Source: Chitinophaga silvatica
GTDB lineage: Bacteria > Bacteroidota > Bacteroidia > Chitinophagales > Chitinophagaceae
Reading direction: 5' to 3'
DNA length: 64,000 nucleotides
Assembly (NCBI RefSeq): GCF_003419895.1
Contig: NZ_QPMM01000004.1
Coordinates: 248,001-312,000, forward strand
Positions 17,531-26,125 of this stretch are shown here, in pieces. The translations under genes were made by a program, and so were the position numbers. The notes under the pieces are model-generated. The model saw nothing but the letters and a program-made list of their open reading frames with translations. It ran no database searches and was not told the DNA's origin. Position 1 is the stretch's first letter. The number at the start of each line of letters is the position of its first letter.

Positions 17531-18312
17531 CTAACAGGTTTCGACTCAAAAGTGACGTATACTATGGTTCCCTGGTCGTCCGGCAGGTCTTCGATGTTTA
17601 TTTCATACTGTAGCTGGTGTAGCGACCTATAAAGCATAATTCTTTCCATACATATATCCATGCCTTTACTTCTATAATTCCCGGCTTTAAGGCCATCAGG
17701 CTTTCTGTTTTGTGATTGGAGTCGTCCTATTCCATTATCGATAATCTCGCAGACATATAAATCTGGTTGTGGTTGCAACCAGTTTATTTTTAGCTCCCTA
17801 TTATCTTTTTTGGGCATCAACCCATGCCAGATGGCATTTTCCACAAATGGTTGTATTAGCATACTGGGAACACTTAGCCGGGGATCGATATTGGGTTCTA
17901 CGTGAATGGAATAAGAAAATCCTTCATTGGTCCGAAGTGTTTCCAGTTGCAGGTAGATCTCCAATAAATCTATCTCTTCCTTCAACGAATTATGGTGGTT
18001 TTCTGATAATACGAGTACTCTTCTCAAGAGCTGTGCAACCCCGGAGATGTAAGCCTCAGCAAGGGCGCTATCATTTGTAATGACTGCATTATGGATGCCA
18101 TTCAGACAATTGAAAATAAAATGAGGATTAACCTGCGATTTTAGGTTGATGAGCTTCAATTCAGTTAATTCCTGTTGAAGTGCTGAAATTTCCTTATCCT
18201 TTTCTTTAAATCTATTAAGATAATATGCATTTGTTCTGTTTTGAACAAACAAGACAACCAGGGCACAAGTGCCCAATAACACTAAGGAAAGAGTCAGTAA
18301 GATGACGAACAT
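17527..18312 (-). CDS. LytS-type histidine kinase (His_kinase family), orphan
   Basis: 261 aa. A single membrane helix (residues 3-23), a short coiled linker, then the His_kinase core QVNPHFIFNCLNGIHNAV with His64, and a complete ATP-binding domain: PFVENAIWHGLM (N box with Asn), DNGIGR (G1) and SKGMDICMERI. These kinases normally phosphorylate a LytTR-type regulator; none is adjacent. A LytTR regulator at 40319 sits next to a kinase that lacks these ATP-binding residues, so cross-talk is possible. No sensor domain is visible beyond the membrane anchor. Confidence 0.88.
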   Translation of the reverse strand: MFVILLTLSLVLLGTCALVVLFVQNRTNAYYLNRFKEKDKEISALQQELTELKLINLKSQVNPHFIFNCLNGIHNAVITNDSALAEAYISGVAQLLRRVLVLSENHHNSLKEEIDLLEIYLQLETLRTNEGFSYSIHVEPNIDPRLSVPSMLIQPFVENAIWHGLMPKKDNRELKINWLQPQPDLYVCEIIDNGIGRLQSQNRKPDGLKAGNYRSKGMDICMERIMLYRSLHQLQYEINIEDLPDDQGTIVYVTFESKPVS

Positions 18313-18400
18313 ACCATCGTAAAAGATTTGCTATGAAAATATACGTTATTTCTCTAATAAAGGGATTAGATTGAGGATGTCAGTTTTTGCCTTAATCACT

Positions 18401-18408
18401 TATCTTTG
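18401..18408 (+). promoter_or_regulatory. -7 box just before pheS
   Basis: TATCTTTG fits TAnnTTTG and ends only 6 nt before the pheS ATG, so the mRNA could be nearly leaderless. No well-spaced -33 box is seen. Confidence 0.4.
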
Positions 18409-18414
18409 TTGTTT

Positions 18415-19443
18415 ATGGAACAGTTAGTACAGCAAATAGCAGCCTACAAAGAAGAAATAGCGGCTTTTACGCCTGCAGGCGCAGCGGATCTTGAACAGTA
18501 CCGCATTAAATTCCTGGGAACAAAAGGCATTGTGAAAGCCCTTTTTGGGGAAATGAAGCAGGTGCCTAATGACCGTAAGAAAGAATTTGGACAAATTTTA
18601 AATGATTTCAAGCAATTTGCTGAAGCGCGTTACGAGCAGTTTACTGAACTGAAAGAAAATGGTGCGGACAGCGACAGTAATATTGACTATACATTACCGG
18701 CAGAACCCCATCGTTTGGGTACCCGCCATCCTATCAGCCAGGTGAGAAATAAAATCATCAGGATTTTTGAACGTTTGGGTTTTACCATTGCTGAAGGTCC
18801 TGAAATTGAAGATGACTGGCATAACTTTACTGCATTGAACCTGCCGGAAAATCATCCGGCCCGTGATATGCAGGATACTTTCTTTATCAGTAAGAATCCG
18901 GACTGGCTTTTACGTACTCAAACCTCATCGGCACAGGTGCGTGTAATGGAATCCGGAAAGCTCCCTATTCGGATTATCAGCCCTGGAAGAGTATATAGAA
19001 ATGAAACAATTTCGGCTCGTGCACACTGCTTTTTCCATCAGGTAGAAGGATTGTATATAGATGAAAATGTATCATTTGCAGATCTGAAGCAAACCTTATA
19101 TCATTTTGTGAAAGAGATGTTTGGTGAAAATACAGGCATCCGTTTCCGTCCTTCCTACTTCCCATTCACCGAACCAAGTGCAGAGATGGATATAGTATGT
19201 TTCATCTGCGGGGGAACCGGCTGTAATGTTTGTAAACATACCGGATGGGTAGAAATCCTGGGTTGCGGAATGGTGCATCCGAAAGTGCTTGCCAATTGCG
19301 GAATAGACCCTGAAAAATATTCGGGTTTTGCATTCGGAATGGGTATAGAGCGCATTACAATGCTTAAATATCAGATTAAAGACCTTCGGTTATTCTCGGA
19401 AAACGATGTTCGTTTCTTAGAGCAGTTTGAAGGAACTATATAA
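18415..19443 (+). CDS. pheS: Phenylalanine--tRNA ligase alpha subunit
   Basis: 342 aa from the ATG at 18415 (an in-frame TTG at 18406 lies in the promoter). PheS charges tRNA-Phe as an alpha2beta2 enzyme with PheT. An N-terminal coiled coil (residues about 1-85) is followed by the class II core: HRLGTRHPISQVRNKII, ENHPARDMQDTFF, LLRTQTSSAQVR, RVYRNETISARAHCFFHQVEG, and motif 3 GFAFGMGIERITMLKY. A CFICGGTGCNVCKHTGW insert with four cysteines is a Zn-type loop seen in many Bacteroidota PheS. pheT is not in this window. Confidence 0.96.
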   Translation: MEQLVQQIAAYKEEIAAFTPAGAADLEQYRIKFLGTKGIVKALFGEMKQVPNDRKKEFGQILNDFKQFAEARYEQFTELKENGADSDSNIDYTLPAEPHRLGTRHPISQVRNKIIRIFERLGFTIAEGPEIEDDWHNFTALNLPENHPARDMQDTFFISKNPDWLLRTQTSSAQVRVMESGKLPIRIISPGRVYRNETISARAHCFFHQVEGLYIDENVSFADLKQTLYHFVKEMFGENTGIRFRPSYFPFTEPSAEMDIVCFICGGTGCNVCKHTGWVEILGCGMVHPKVLANCGIDPEKYSGFAFGMGIERITMLKYQIKDLRLFSENDVRFLEQFEGTI

Positions 19444-19450
19444 TTGTAGC

Positions 19451-19480
19451 AAAGGGGTTATCATCAATGATAACCCCTTT
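19451..19480 (+). terminator. Intrinsic terminator after pheS
   Basis: AAAGGGGTTATCA pairs with TGATAACCCCTTT across a short loop, followed by a run of T, 8 bp after the pheS stop. Confidence 0.9.
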
Positions 19481-19506
19481 ATTTTTTCTGAATCCCAAAT
19501 CTCACA

Positions 19507-20358
19507 ATGGCTACTTTATCAATTGCTGTTTGCGGTGCAGGTACAATGGGGGCCGGCATAGCTCAAATTGCTGCATATAGCGGTTTTAAAACGCTACTAT
19601 ACGATATTCAGGAAAGTGGACTGGAAAAGGCTAAGGCTCAAATTGAGAAAAGCCTGGCTGGCGCTGTTTCAAAAGGAAAACTGACAGTTGAAGATCAGGA
19701 GCAAACCCTGCAACGAATCAGTTATATTACCAACATAAACGATTGCGTCGCGGATGTGATTATCGAGGCAATTGTAGAGCAATTGCCGGTGAAAATAGAA
19801 CTGTTCAAACAGTTGGCAGCCAACAATGCCGAAAACACTATTTTAGCCAGCAATACATCCTCCTTGAGTATATCTGCAATTGCGGAAGGAGTTGATAATC
19901 CATCCAGAGTTGTGGGTATGCATTTTTTCAACCCTGCTCACCTGATGAAACTGGTGGAAGTCGTAAGTGGTAAACAAACTGCGCCTGAAACTGCCGACAT
20001 TGTATATGAATTGGCTTTGCAAATGGGTAAAGTGCCTGTAAGGGTTAAAGACTCACCAGGTTTTATTGTAAATCGGGTTGCCCGGCTATATTATCTGGAG
20101 GCTATGCGTATTGCTGAAGAAAAAGGAGCAGATTTTAGCGATATAGATCAGTTATTGGAAGGTGTTGGATTTAAAATGGGGCCATTTGCTTTAATGGATC
20201 TGATAGGAAATGATATTAACCTTGCCGTCTCCCAATCGCTTTATGAAGCCTTTGATGAGGCGCCTCGTTTTAAGCCCAGTATATTGCAGGAACAACGTGT
20301 AAAAGAAGGAAAGCTGGGACGTAAAACAGGATTGGGTTTTTATAGGTACGAACAATAA
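19507..20358 (+). CDS. 3-hydroxyacyl-CoA (3-hydroxybutyryl-CoA) dehydrogenase
   Basis: 283 aa, the usual length for a stand-alone 3-hydroxybutyryl-CoA dehydrogenase (Hbd/PaaH type). The N-terminal Rossmann fold has GAGTMGAGIAQIAA for NAD; the catalytic region includes SNTSSLSI, the His-containing GMHFFNPAHLMKLVEVV (catalytic His) and the Glu partner, and the C-terminal domain has DSPGFIVNRVARLYY and GRKTGLGFYRY. It oxidises 3-hydroxyacyl-CoA to 3-ketoacyl-CoA in fatty acid or butanoate metabolism. Only about 50 bp separates it from the epimerase gene downstream, so co-transcription is likely. Confidence 0.92.
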   Translation: MATLSIAVCGAGTMGAGIAQIAAYSGFKTLLYDIQESGLEKAKAQIEKSLAGAVSKGKLTVEDQEQTLQRISYITNINDCVADVIIEAIVEQLPVKIELFKQLAANNAENTILASNTSSLSISAIAEGVDNPSRVVGMHFFNPAHLMKLVEVVSGKQTAPETADIVYELALQMGKVPVRVKDSPGFIVNRVARLYYLEAMRIAEEKGADFSDIDQLLEGVGFKMGPFALMDLIGNDINLAVSQSLYEAFDEAPRFKPSILQEQRVKEGKLGRKTGLGFYRYEQ

Positions 20359-20409
20359 CAGGTTTTGCCTAAATTTGGGCCACTTTCAATAAAAGAATTT
20401 TTAGTATTC

Positions 20410-21393
20410 ATGATTTTAGTAACTGGCGGAACAGGATTTTTAGGGAGTCATTTGATTCGGGCATTAGTAGCAGCAGGGAAACCTGTAAGAGCACTGTATC
20501 GAAATCAACCATCCGTTCGGTTACAGGATATTGCCCATAAAATAGAATGGGTGCAGGGCGATATACTCGATGTTTGTGTATTGGAAGATGCAATGAACGG
20601 AGTATCCCAGGTTTACCATTGCGCAGCGGTAGTTTCATTTCAGGCAGGGGATAAAGACCGGTTAATGAAAATTAATGTTGAAGGAACTGCCAATGTGGTG
20701 AATATTGCATTGGATGCCGGGGTTAAAAAACTTGTTTATGTAAGCTCGGTAGCCGCAATTGGCAGAGCAAAAGATAACGGACCTATAGATGAGCAGTGTG
20801 AATGGCAGGATAGCGCTAATAACTCCCGATATGGCGTAAGTAAGCACCTTGGTGAGATGGAAGTATGGAGAGGGATTGCCGAAGGCCTGGATGCTGTAAT
20901 TGTGAACCCTGCAATCATTTTAGGATCTGGCTTCTGGAACGATGGCTCAGGAGCATTGTTGAAAAATGCATGGAAAGAATTTCCTTTTTATACACTTGGC
21001 GTAAACGGATTTGTGGATGTAGAGGATGTGGTAAAAGTAATGATAGGGTTAATGGACAGTGAAATAGACGGAGAACGTTTTATTCTTTCTGCCGAAAACT
21101 GGAATTATCAGCAGCTCTTTACTACAATGGCCAATGCATTGGGGAAAAAGCCACCTCACATAGCTGTAAAACCATGGATGGCTGAAGTTGTGTGGCGATT
21201 AGAGAAGGTAAAAGGTATGATCACAGGTAAGCATCCACTGGTAACAAAAGAAACAGCAAGAACTGCCCAGCTGAAAGTATATTATGAAAATGGTAAAATA
21301 CTTGAGGCACTACCCGGGTTTAGGTTTAAACCACTGGCAGAAACAATTAAAGAAATTTCTACAAACTTCCTAAAGGAGAACTCCTTACAATAG
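20410..21393 (+). CDS. NAD-dependent epimerase/dehydratase (extended SDR)
   Basis: About 327 aa. The ATG at 20410 directly begins the Rossmann strand MILVTGGTGFLGSHLIRAL; the longer frame from TTG 20365 adds an unlikely leader. Extended SDR features: TGxxGFxG, then VYHCAAVVSF, YVSSVAAIG, and active-site YGVSKHLGE (Tyr-x-x-x-Lys). Closest in style to dihydroflavonol 4-reductase/3-beta-HSD-like reductases; the substrate is unknown. The 3' end overlaps the end of the convergent lipoprotein gene by 9 bp. Confidence 0.85.
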   Translation: MILVTGGTGFLGSHLIRALVAAGKPVRALYRNQPSVRLQDIAHKIEWVQGDILDVCVLEDAMNGVSQVYHCAAVVSFQAGDKDRLMKINVEGTANVVNIALDAGVKKLVYVSSVAAIGRAKDNGPIDEQCEWQDSANNSRYGVSKHLGEMEVWRGIAEGLDAVIVNPAIILGSGFWNDGSGALLKNAWKEFPFYTLGVNGFVDVEDVVKVMIGLMDSEIDGERFILSAENWNYQQLFTTMANALGKKPPHIAVKPWMAEVVWRLEKVKGMITGKHPLVTKETARTAQLKVYYENGKILEALPGFRFKPLAETIKEISTNFLKENSLQ

Positions 21394-22056
21394 AAATGCA
21401 GCTATGGCTGCGCCTAAGATGTTACTGGTTTCGGTATCCACATTTTTATTCATCCATACTTTAGGGTGTTCTCCGGGCATTACAGCTGCAATCAATTTCC
21501 CATTAGAATAAAACTCATAACAGATATTCTCGTAGCTGTTGACCTTCCCGAAATGGTTGTGAGCAGAGATGCGGAATTCCCGTTCAGAAGAGCGTAAAAC
21601 TCCCGCTGTTTTATTACTGTTCAGTTCCAGATAATGGGCGGCTTTAACAATCATCTCCCACTTATTTAATGGATGTTGGCTGGTACCATTTATCATTGTA
21701 TATCTGATAGCAGTATTTGGAGCAAGTGTATTAAAGGCAGCTGGCAGGTTTCTGCTGGTAAAAGCAACGGCAGTTGTACCTAAAGTTTGTACCAGTATAT
21801 GTTCTCCATTGCCATCAACAAAGAAGCTAAAGGGATCTTTGGGAGATTTGATGAAAGTTGGCTCTGTTAGTCCGTTTTTTCTTGGAGTAGTAGTATAAGG
21901 TCCGAAGGTTATTGTTTTAGCGGTAAGCCAACCATCTTTTACTGTTACCGGCCATTCCTGTTCTTTGGTATACAAGTCGTTGGAAACAGTAATGTTTTTA
22001 CTGGTACTGCAACTCCACAGCAGTAGTGGTAATATAATGGCAAGAAGATATCTCAT
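21385..22056 (-). CDS. Putative lipoprotein, function unknown
   Basis: 223 aa. A short hydrophobic leader ends in a lipobox-like LLLWSC, so the mature protein should be lipid-anchored at Cys16. The remainder looks beta-rich (alternating TVKDGWLTAKTITFGPY, KSPKDPFSFFVDGNGEHILVQTLG) and I recognise no family. It ends with a Gly/Ala-Ile stretch (ILGAAIAAFLL) that is mildly hydrophobic. Transcribed toward the epimerase gene; 68 bp downstream of lpxD-like on the same strand. Confidence 0.6.
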   Translation of the reverse strand: MRYLLAIILPLLLWSCSTSKNITVSNDLYTKEQEWPVTVKDGWLTAKTITFGPYTTTPRKNGLTEPTFIKSPKDPFSFFVDGNGEHILVQTLGTTAVAFTSRNLPAAFNTLAPNTAIRYTMINGTSQHPLNKWEMIVKAAHYLELNSNKTAGVLRSSEREFRISAHNHFGKVNSYENICYEFYSNGKLIAAVMPGEHPKVWMNKNVDTETSNILGAAIAAFLL

Positions 22057-22124
22057 TGCATGATGGTTTTAGGCAAGGTGATGGATATTAGGTTTGAATA
22101 TCTATCACCTTGTGAATAACGCTT

Positions 22125-23075
22125 TTATTTACCCAAATCTTTTACCTTTTCCCAGATTTCAGGAATACGTTTGATCCAGGCAATTTCCTTTCTTTTTGCT
22201 CTCGCATCTTCAGCCGGATAACCGAAGTAAACCTTTCCACCTTCCAGGGAAGAAGGAACACCACTTTGAGCCAAAACAACAGCACCTTTTCCGATGGTCA
22301 GATCTTTATTAACACCAACCTGGCCCCAAAGGATTACGTTGTCCTCTATTTTTGCCTTACCTGCAATACCAACTTGTGCGGCAATCAGGCAATTTCTTCC
22401 TACCACAGTACCATGTCCGATATGGATCATATTATCCAATTTGGTACCCTGGCCAATGATGGTATCTCCACTCACCCCTTTATCAATTGTACATCCTGCT
22501 CCGATCTCTACATAATCTTCAATAATAACTCTGCCACAGCTCTCTAATTTATCGTAGATCACCTCTCTTTCTGCTCTTTTCTTGAAGTAGAAAGCATCAG
22601 CACCAAGCACCGTACCTGCGTGTATAATTACATTATCTCCGATAACACAGTGATCATAGATCGTAACGTTAGGATGGATAATACAATTGCGACCTACTTT
22701 AACGTGATTACCGATGAATACATTGGGCTGAATAATAGTTCCCTCTCCTATCACAGCAGTATCACTGATCGACTTTGATGCTGGTTCGAAAGGACGGAAT
22801 TTTTTGACAAGGCTTACGTAAGCACTAAACGGGTCATCTAATACCAAAAGTGCTTTTCCTTCCGGAACATCCACCTTCTTGTTAATGATAATGATAGTGG
22901 CTGCAGAATTCAAACTGGCATTATAGTATTTTTCAAAGTCAACAAATGAGATATCTCCAGGTGTTACTTTGTGTATTTCATTGATACCAGTTGCCAGCAA
23001 CTGGCTGTTACCAACTAGCTCAGCGCCTATTAATGCTGCGATATCAGTTACTGCAACAGGTTTTTCGAACTTCAT
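22125..23075 (-). CDS. lpxD: LpxD-like UDP-3-O-acylglucosamine N-acyltransferase
   Basis: 316 aa, somewhat shorter than a usual LpxD (about 340). N-terminal uridine-binding-type domain (residues 1-100, with GDISFVDFEKYY), then a left-handed beta helix of hexapeptide repeats (VIGEGTIIQPNVFIGNHVKVG onward) and a C-terminal helix. The likely catalytic His is in DNMIHIGHGTVVG. LpxD adds the second acyl chain in lipid A synthesis. It stands apart from other lpx genes, so it may be a second copy, as seen in other Bacteroidota; the acyl acceptor is inferred. Confidence 0.78.
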   Translation of the reverse strand: MKFEKPVAVTDIAALIGAELVGNSQLLATGINEIHKVTPGDISFVDFEKYYNASLNSAATIIIINKKVDVPEGKALLVLDDPFSAYVSLVKKFRPFEPASKSISDTAVIGEGTIIQPNVFIGNHVKVGRNCIIHPNVTIYDHCVIGDNVIIHAGTVLGADAFYFKKRAEREVIYDKLESCGRVIIEDYVEIGAGCTIDKGVSGDTIIGQGTKLDNMIHIGHGTVVGRNCLIAAQVGIAGKAKIEDNVILWGQVGVNKDLTIGKGAVVLAQSGVPSSLEGGKVYFGYPAEDARAKRKEIAWIKRIPEIWEKVKDLGK

Positions 23076-23110
23076 ATAACAGTGAATTATTAAATAATAA
23101 TTAAGCGCAA

Positions 23111-23139
23111 CAAAGGTAGTAAATGGATAGTTGCAACAA
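23111..23139 (-). promoter_or_regulatory. Promoter of the lpxD-like gene
   Basis: On the minus strand TTG (23139-23137), 18 bp, then TACCTTTG (23118-23111): a good -33/-7 pair 35 nt before the ATG at 23075. Confidence 0.6.
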
Positions 23140-23267
23140 TCAAAATATGGCGGTTCGATGACGAGGATTTGAAAGTTTTATTCTGCTGTTATCCACAATT
23201 ATTTTAGTGGTGTGAATAAAATTTTTTGTAAAATTTTTCTTTTGTGATGAAATTCTTTTTAATATTG

Positions 23268-23350
23268 TGTAGGGAATTTTGTTTTCCTGTACTTACTAAC
23301 CCATTCACATAACAAGAAAGTCTGATTGTTCCAACGGTCAGACTTTTTTT
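23268..23350 (+). ncRNA. Candidate small RNA
   Basis: A clear intrinsic terminator (stem AAAGTCTGA at 23317-23325 with TCAGACTTT at 23338-23346, then T to 23350) points in the plus direction. The nearest plus-strand gene ends at 21393, behind two minus-strand genes, so it probably ends an independent transcript. A weak -7-like TAATATTG at 23260-23267 would start an RNA of about 80 nt; its spacing to the upstream TTTG (15 bp) is poor, so the 5' end is a guess. No protein of note is encoded. Confidence 0.35.
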
Positions 23351-23532
23351 ATTGCCCTTGAAACATGCATGAATAGGGCGTTACAGCGGATTCATTTTTT
23401 AAGTGTTACTTCTTTTTCACTTCTTCTCTTTCTGGTTCTCCTGTTTTTTTAAAAATCCGGATTCGAATTACGGGATACCCATTTTTTCATTTTTGGGGAA
23501 TCTGAGGTCGTTTTTTTAGAATTTTAATAAGT

Positions 23533-23558
23533 ACGGTGGCAAAAAAATTTGCCACCGT
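23533..23558 (-). terminator. Stem-loop after hemN, end of the cbb3 operon
   Basis: Perfect 11-bp stem ACGGTGGCAAA (23533-23543) with its complement (23548-23558) and a 4-nt loop, 26 bp beyond the hemN stop. The following T-run is weak on the minus strand. Confidence 0.6.
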
Positions 23559-23583
23559 TTCAACTTCATAAATATCAACTTGT

Positions 23584-24942
23584 CTATATCGCCTTACTAA
23601 AGAGTTGTGAATGTGGAATTTGGCGCCATAATCTCGCATCAAATGCCATACAAATATTTCTGATAAAGGGTTTGCCCTTTGATGTAACAACTACCTTCTG
23701 AGGCAATACTTTTACCAGTTCATCCTTTTCGGGTTCCTGAAGTCTTTGTAACCCTTCAATCACAGCATCACATTGTGTATCGGCCCTCTCCCACTGTGTT
23801 TCGAAATTGCACATGAGGTTATGAATATGCCTGCGTATCAGCAAATCTTCAGTGTTCAAAATATGTCCTTTTACTATGGGGAAATAACCGTTATTAACAA
23901 GTTCCTGATAAGCTTGTACCTGTTTTTCATTCTGTACATAAGCATACCAGTTATCGCCAATAGAGGATGCTCCTAAACCCACCAAAAGAGAAGTGTGAGA
24001 TACGGTATATCCCATGAAGTTGCGATGTAAATTCCCGGTTTCAAATGCTTTATGTAATTCTTCTCCGGGTAAGGCAAAATGATCCATTCCAATTTCAGAA
24101 TATCCATTCATGTAGAACAACGACTTACCTAACTCATACAACCTTCTTTTTTCAGCTTCCTGAGGCAGATCTGCTTCGGTATACTTACGTTGTCCTGTTC
24201 CTTTGATCCAGGGTACATGAGCATAGCTATAAAAAGAGATCCTGTCCGGGCGTAATTTTACTACTTCATTGATAGTTTCGCGCATCCCGGTAGCAGTCTG
24301 TAATGGCAATCCGTATATCAGATCGAAATTGATGGAGGTATAACCAATTCTTCGGGCGTTCTGAACCACCTCTGCCACCATCTCCACAGGTTGTATCCTG
24401 TTAATGATTTCCTGCACTTTCTTATCGAAATCCTGGATACCCAAACTGAGTCTTCTGAATCCCATATCGTATAAGGTTTGAAGGTGTTCGGCAGTTGTAT
24501 TGCCGGGATGACCCTCAAAGCTCAACGAAGCATCAGGAAGTACCGTTGCCGTTTCATAAATCCTGCTAAGCAGATGATTCAGATTATCGGCACTAAAGAA
24601 TGTGGGAGTACCACCTCCCAGGTGTATTTCTTTTATCCTTGGTTTACTCCCAAAAACAGCCAGATATAAATCCCATTCTTTCAATAAAGTATCGATATAC
24701 GGTGTTTCTACCTGGTGGTTAATGGTGATGTATTTATTACAGCCGCAATAAGTGCATAATTTCTCGCAAAACGGTAGATGAATGTATAAGCTTATCCCTT
24801 CCTTGCCATTGGTTTCCATAAACGATTTTTTCATCAATGTTTTCCAGGTATCCTGGTTAAAGCTATTCTCTTCCCAATATGGTACGGTAGGGTAACTGGT
24901 ATATCGTGGAGCCGCCACATTATATTTACTGATTAAGCTCAT
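23584..24942 (-). CDS. hemN: Oxygen-independent coproporphyrinogen III oxidase
   Basis: 452 aa. Radical SAM enzyme that decarboxylates coproporphyrinogen III to protoporphyrinogen IX without oxygen. Key features: YTSYPTVPYW start, CEKLCTYCGCNK (CxxxCxxC plus the extra Cys of true HemN), GGGTPTFFS, LSLGIQDFD and the C-terminal HemN domain with IRNICMAFD. The extra Cys and 450-aa length favour HemN over the heme chaperone HemW. Last gene of the cbb3 operon, 4 bp after the SafE-like gene: heme supply would rise with the heme-rich oxidase under low oxygen. Confidence 0.93.
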   Translation of the reverse strand: MSLISKYNVAAPRYTSYPTVPYWEENSFNQDTWKTLMKKSFMETNGKEGISLYIHLPFCEKLCTYCGCNKYITINHQVETPYIDTLLKEWDLYLAVFGSKPRIKEIHLGGGTPTFFSADNLNHLLSRIYETATVLPDASLSFEGHPGNTTAEHLQTLYDMGFRRLSLGIQDFDKKVQEIINRIQPVEMVAEVVQNARRIGYTSINFDLIYGLPLQTATGMRETINEVVKLRPDRISFYSYAHVPWIKGTGQRKYTEADLPQEAEKRRLYELGKSLFYMNGYSEIGMDHFALPGEELHKAFETGNLHRNFMGYTVSHTSLLVGLGASSIGDNWYAYVQNEKQVQAYQELVNNGYFPIVKGHILNTEDLLIRRHIHNLMCNFETQWERADTQCDAVIEGLQRLQEPEKDELVKVLPQKVVVTSKGKPFIRNICMAFDARLWRQIPHSQLFSKAI

Positions 24943-24946
24943 ATCT

Positions 24947-25654
24947 TTAAGGTTTATGACAACAATTTGTAACTACGTGTTCGGTGTTTGCCTGCATGAC
25001 CGGGCTAACATATGGAATCCCCAGATTCAGGCCCCGGAGCAGTAATAATATACCCATGATTGCTACTACTACCGGTATCATCTGGCGCATTTTATTCCGT
25101 ATTGAAATGCTGAATAAATGACTGAACCAGGCCACTCCTGCCATCGCCGGAAATGTGCCCGCTCCGAATGCTGCCATGAATAGCATTCCATTAATTACAC
25201 TACCTGTAGATATTGCTCCGGCAATTGCCAGATATACCAATCCACATGGTAGCAGCCCATTTAGAAATCCGATAGCCAATAATGTATGTAACTTCTGCTG
25301 ACGTATCAGATGGCCAAGACTTTGCTTTAATTTATTGGTAAAAAAGGAAGGTAAATATTGATTGATCCCCCATTTTTTACCTGTATATTTTAGTATTACA
25401 ACTATCAGCAACAAAATTCCCAGAATAATAGACAGCCATTGCTGAAAACCTCCCAGGTACAGTTGTTTTCCCATCCATCCAAAGGCCAAACCAAGCATTG
25501 AATAGGCAGCAATTCTTCCAAGGTTATAAAGGATTATACCCATCATCTTTCTGGCACCAGAGAGGTGCTGTACGGGGAGCGATAAGGCAACCGGACCACA
25601 CATCCCAACACAGTGAAAACTGCCCGTAAATCCTAGTATGAATGCTGTTAACAT
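24947..25654 (-). CDS. SafE/TauE-like membrane protein of the cbb3 cluster
   Basis: 235 aa with about six membrane helices. The first helix carries GSFHCVGMCGPVALSL, the HCxGMCG motif of the SafE/UreH-2-like transporters often encoded with cbb3 oxidase assembly genes; LPCGLVYLAIAGA is a second motif of the family. A role in copper or metal delivery to the oxidase has been proposed for relatives, but transport activity here is inferred. It ends in a His/Cys tail (TEHVVTNCCHKP), which could bind metal. Three bp after ccoH and 4 bp before hemN. Confidence 0.83.
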   Translation of the reverse strand: MLTAFILGFTGSFHCVGMCGPVALSLPVQHLSGARKMMGIILYNLGRIAAYSMLGLAFGWMGKQLYLGGFQQWLSIILGILLLIVVILKYTGKKWGINQYLPSFFTNKLKQSLGHLIRQQKLHTLLAIGFLNGLLPCGLVYLAIAGAISTGSVINGMLFMAAFGAGTFPAMAGVAWFSHLFSISIRNKMRQMIPVVVAIMGILLLLRGLNLGIPYVSPVMQANTEHVVTNCCHKP

Positions 25655-25657
25655 GGC

Positions 25658-26095
25658 TTAATTAATTGTTAGTGTCTGTTCCTGATAATAAGGACGATCG
25701 TTCATCGACCATTGAAGCTTCACTTTATACAAACCAGTTGTAAATCGGGTCTTTTCTATTAGTAATTGTCCTGCTTCATCTATTTTAAGCGGAACAGAAA
25801 CATCTTTGCGGGAATCTGACGGACGATAGAAGGTTAACTGGCCACTGATTGGTTTTTCACGCATTTCCTGTGGAAATGTAAGAACTACACTTTCTCCCGG
25901 CTGGGAAATAGTAATGGGTGTAGACAGATTATTTGCATTTTGCTTCCCATCAATAACCTGCTGGTACTTTAATTCCTCCTTGTAGTAGTCCGGAGTTACC
26001 ATATCTATTTTGGTTCTCAGACTTTTCGTAACCAAAGTGAGCATTCCGGCGGCAAAGACCACAAAAACGATGATTATTTTATATCCCCAATTCAT
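25658..26095 (-). CDS. ccoH: FixH/CcoH family cbb3 assembly protein
   Basis: 145 aa. A single N-terminal membrane helix (YKIIIVFVVFAAGMLTLVTKS) followed by a conserved DMVTPDYYKEELKYQQVIDG segment and a beta-rich periplasmic domain ending in YYQEQTLTIN, the FixH layout. FixH/CcoH is needed for assembly of cbb3 oxidase. Lies 30 bp after ccoG. Confidence 0.88.
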   Translation of the reverse strand: MNWGYKIIIVFVVFAAGMLTLVTKSLRTKIDMVTPDYYKEELKYQQVIDGKQNANNLSTPITISQPGESVVLTFPQEMREKPISGQLTFYRPSDSRKDVSVPLKIDEAGQLLIEKTRFTTGLYKVKLQWSMNDRPYYQEQTLTIN

Positions 26096-26125
26096 TGCTA
26101 AATGATTTTAAGGTGAATAATTGAT

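Larger units (their letters stand above)
23076..23583. other. 508-bp gene-free stretch between lpxD-like and hemN
   Basis: AT-rich. It holds the lpxD-like promoter (23111-23139), a plus-strand intrinsic terminator (23317-23350) that closes no known gene and is probably the end of a small RNA, and a strong stem-loop (23533-23558) after hemN. Between 23351 and 23532 I see only pyrimidine-rich and T-rich sequence with a weak GCCCT/AGGGC hairpin (about 23354-23379). Confidence 0.7.

Noticed and set aside
23487..23690. Open frame overlapping the 3' end of hemN in another frame
   Set aside because: It lies inside the hemN end and the terminator hairpin, with no family resemblance; the HemN C-terminus explains the DNA.
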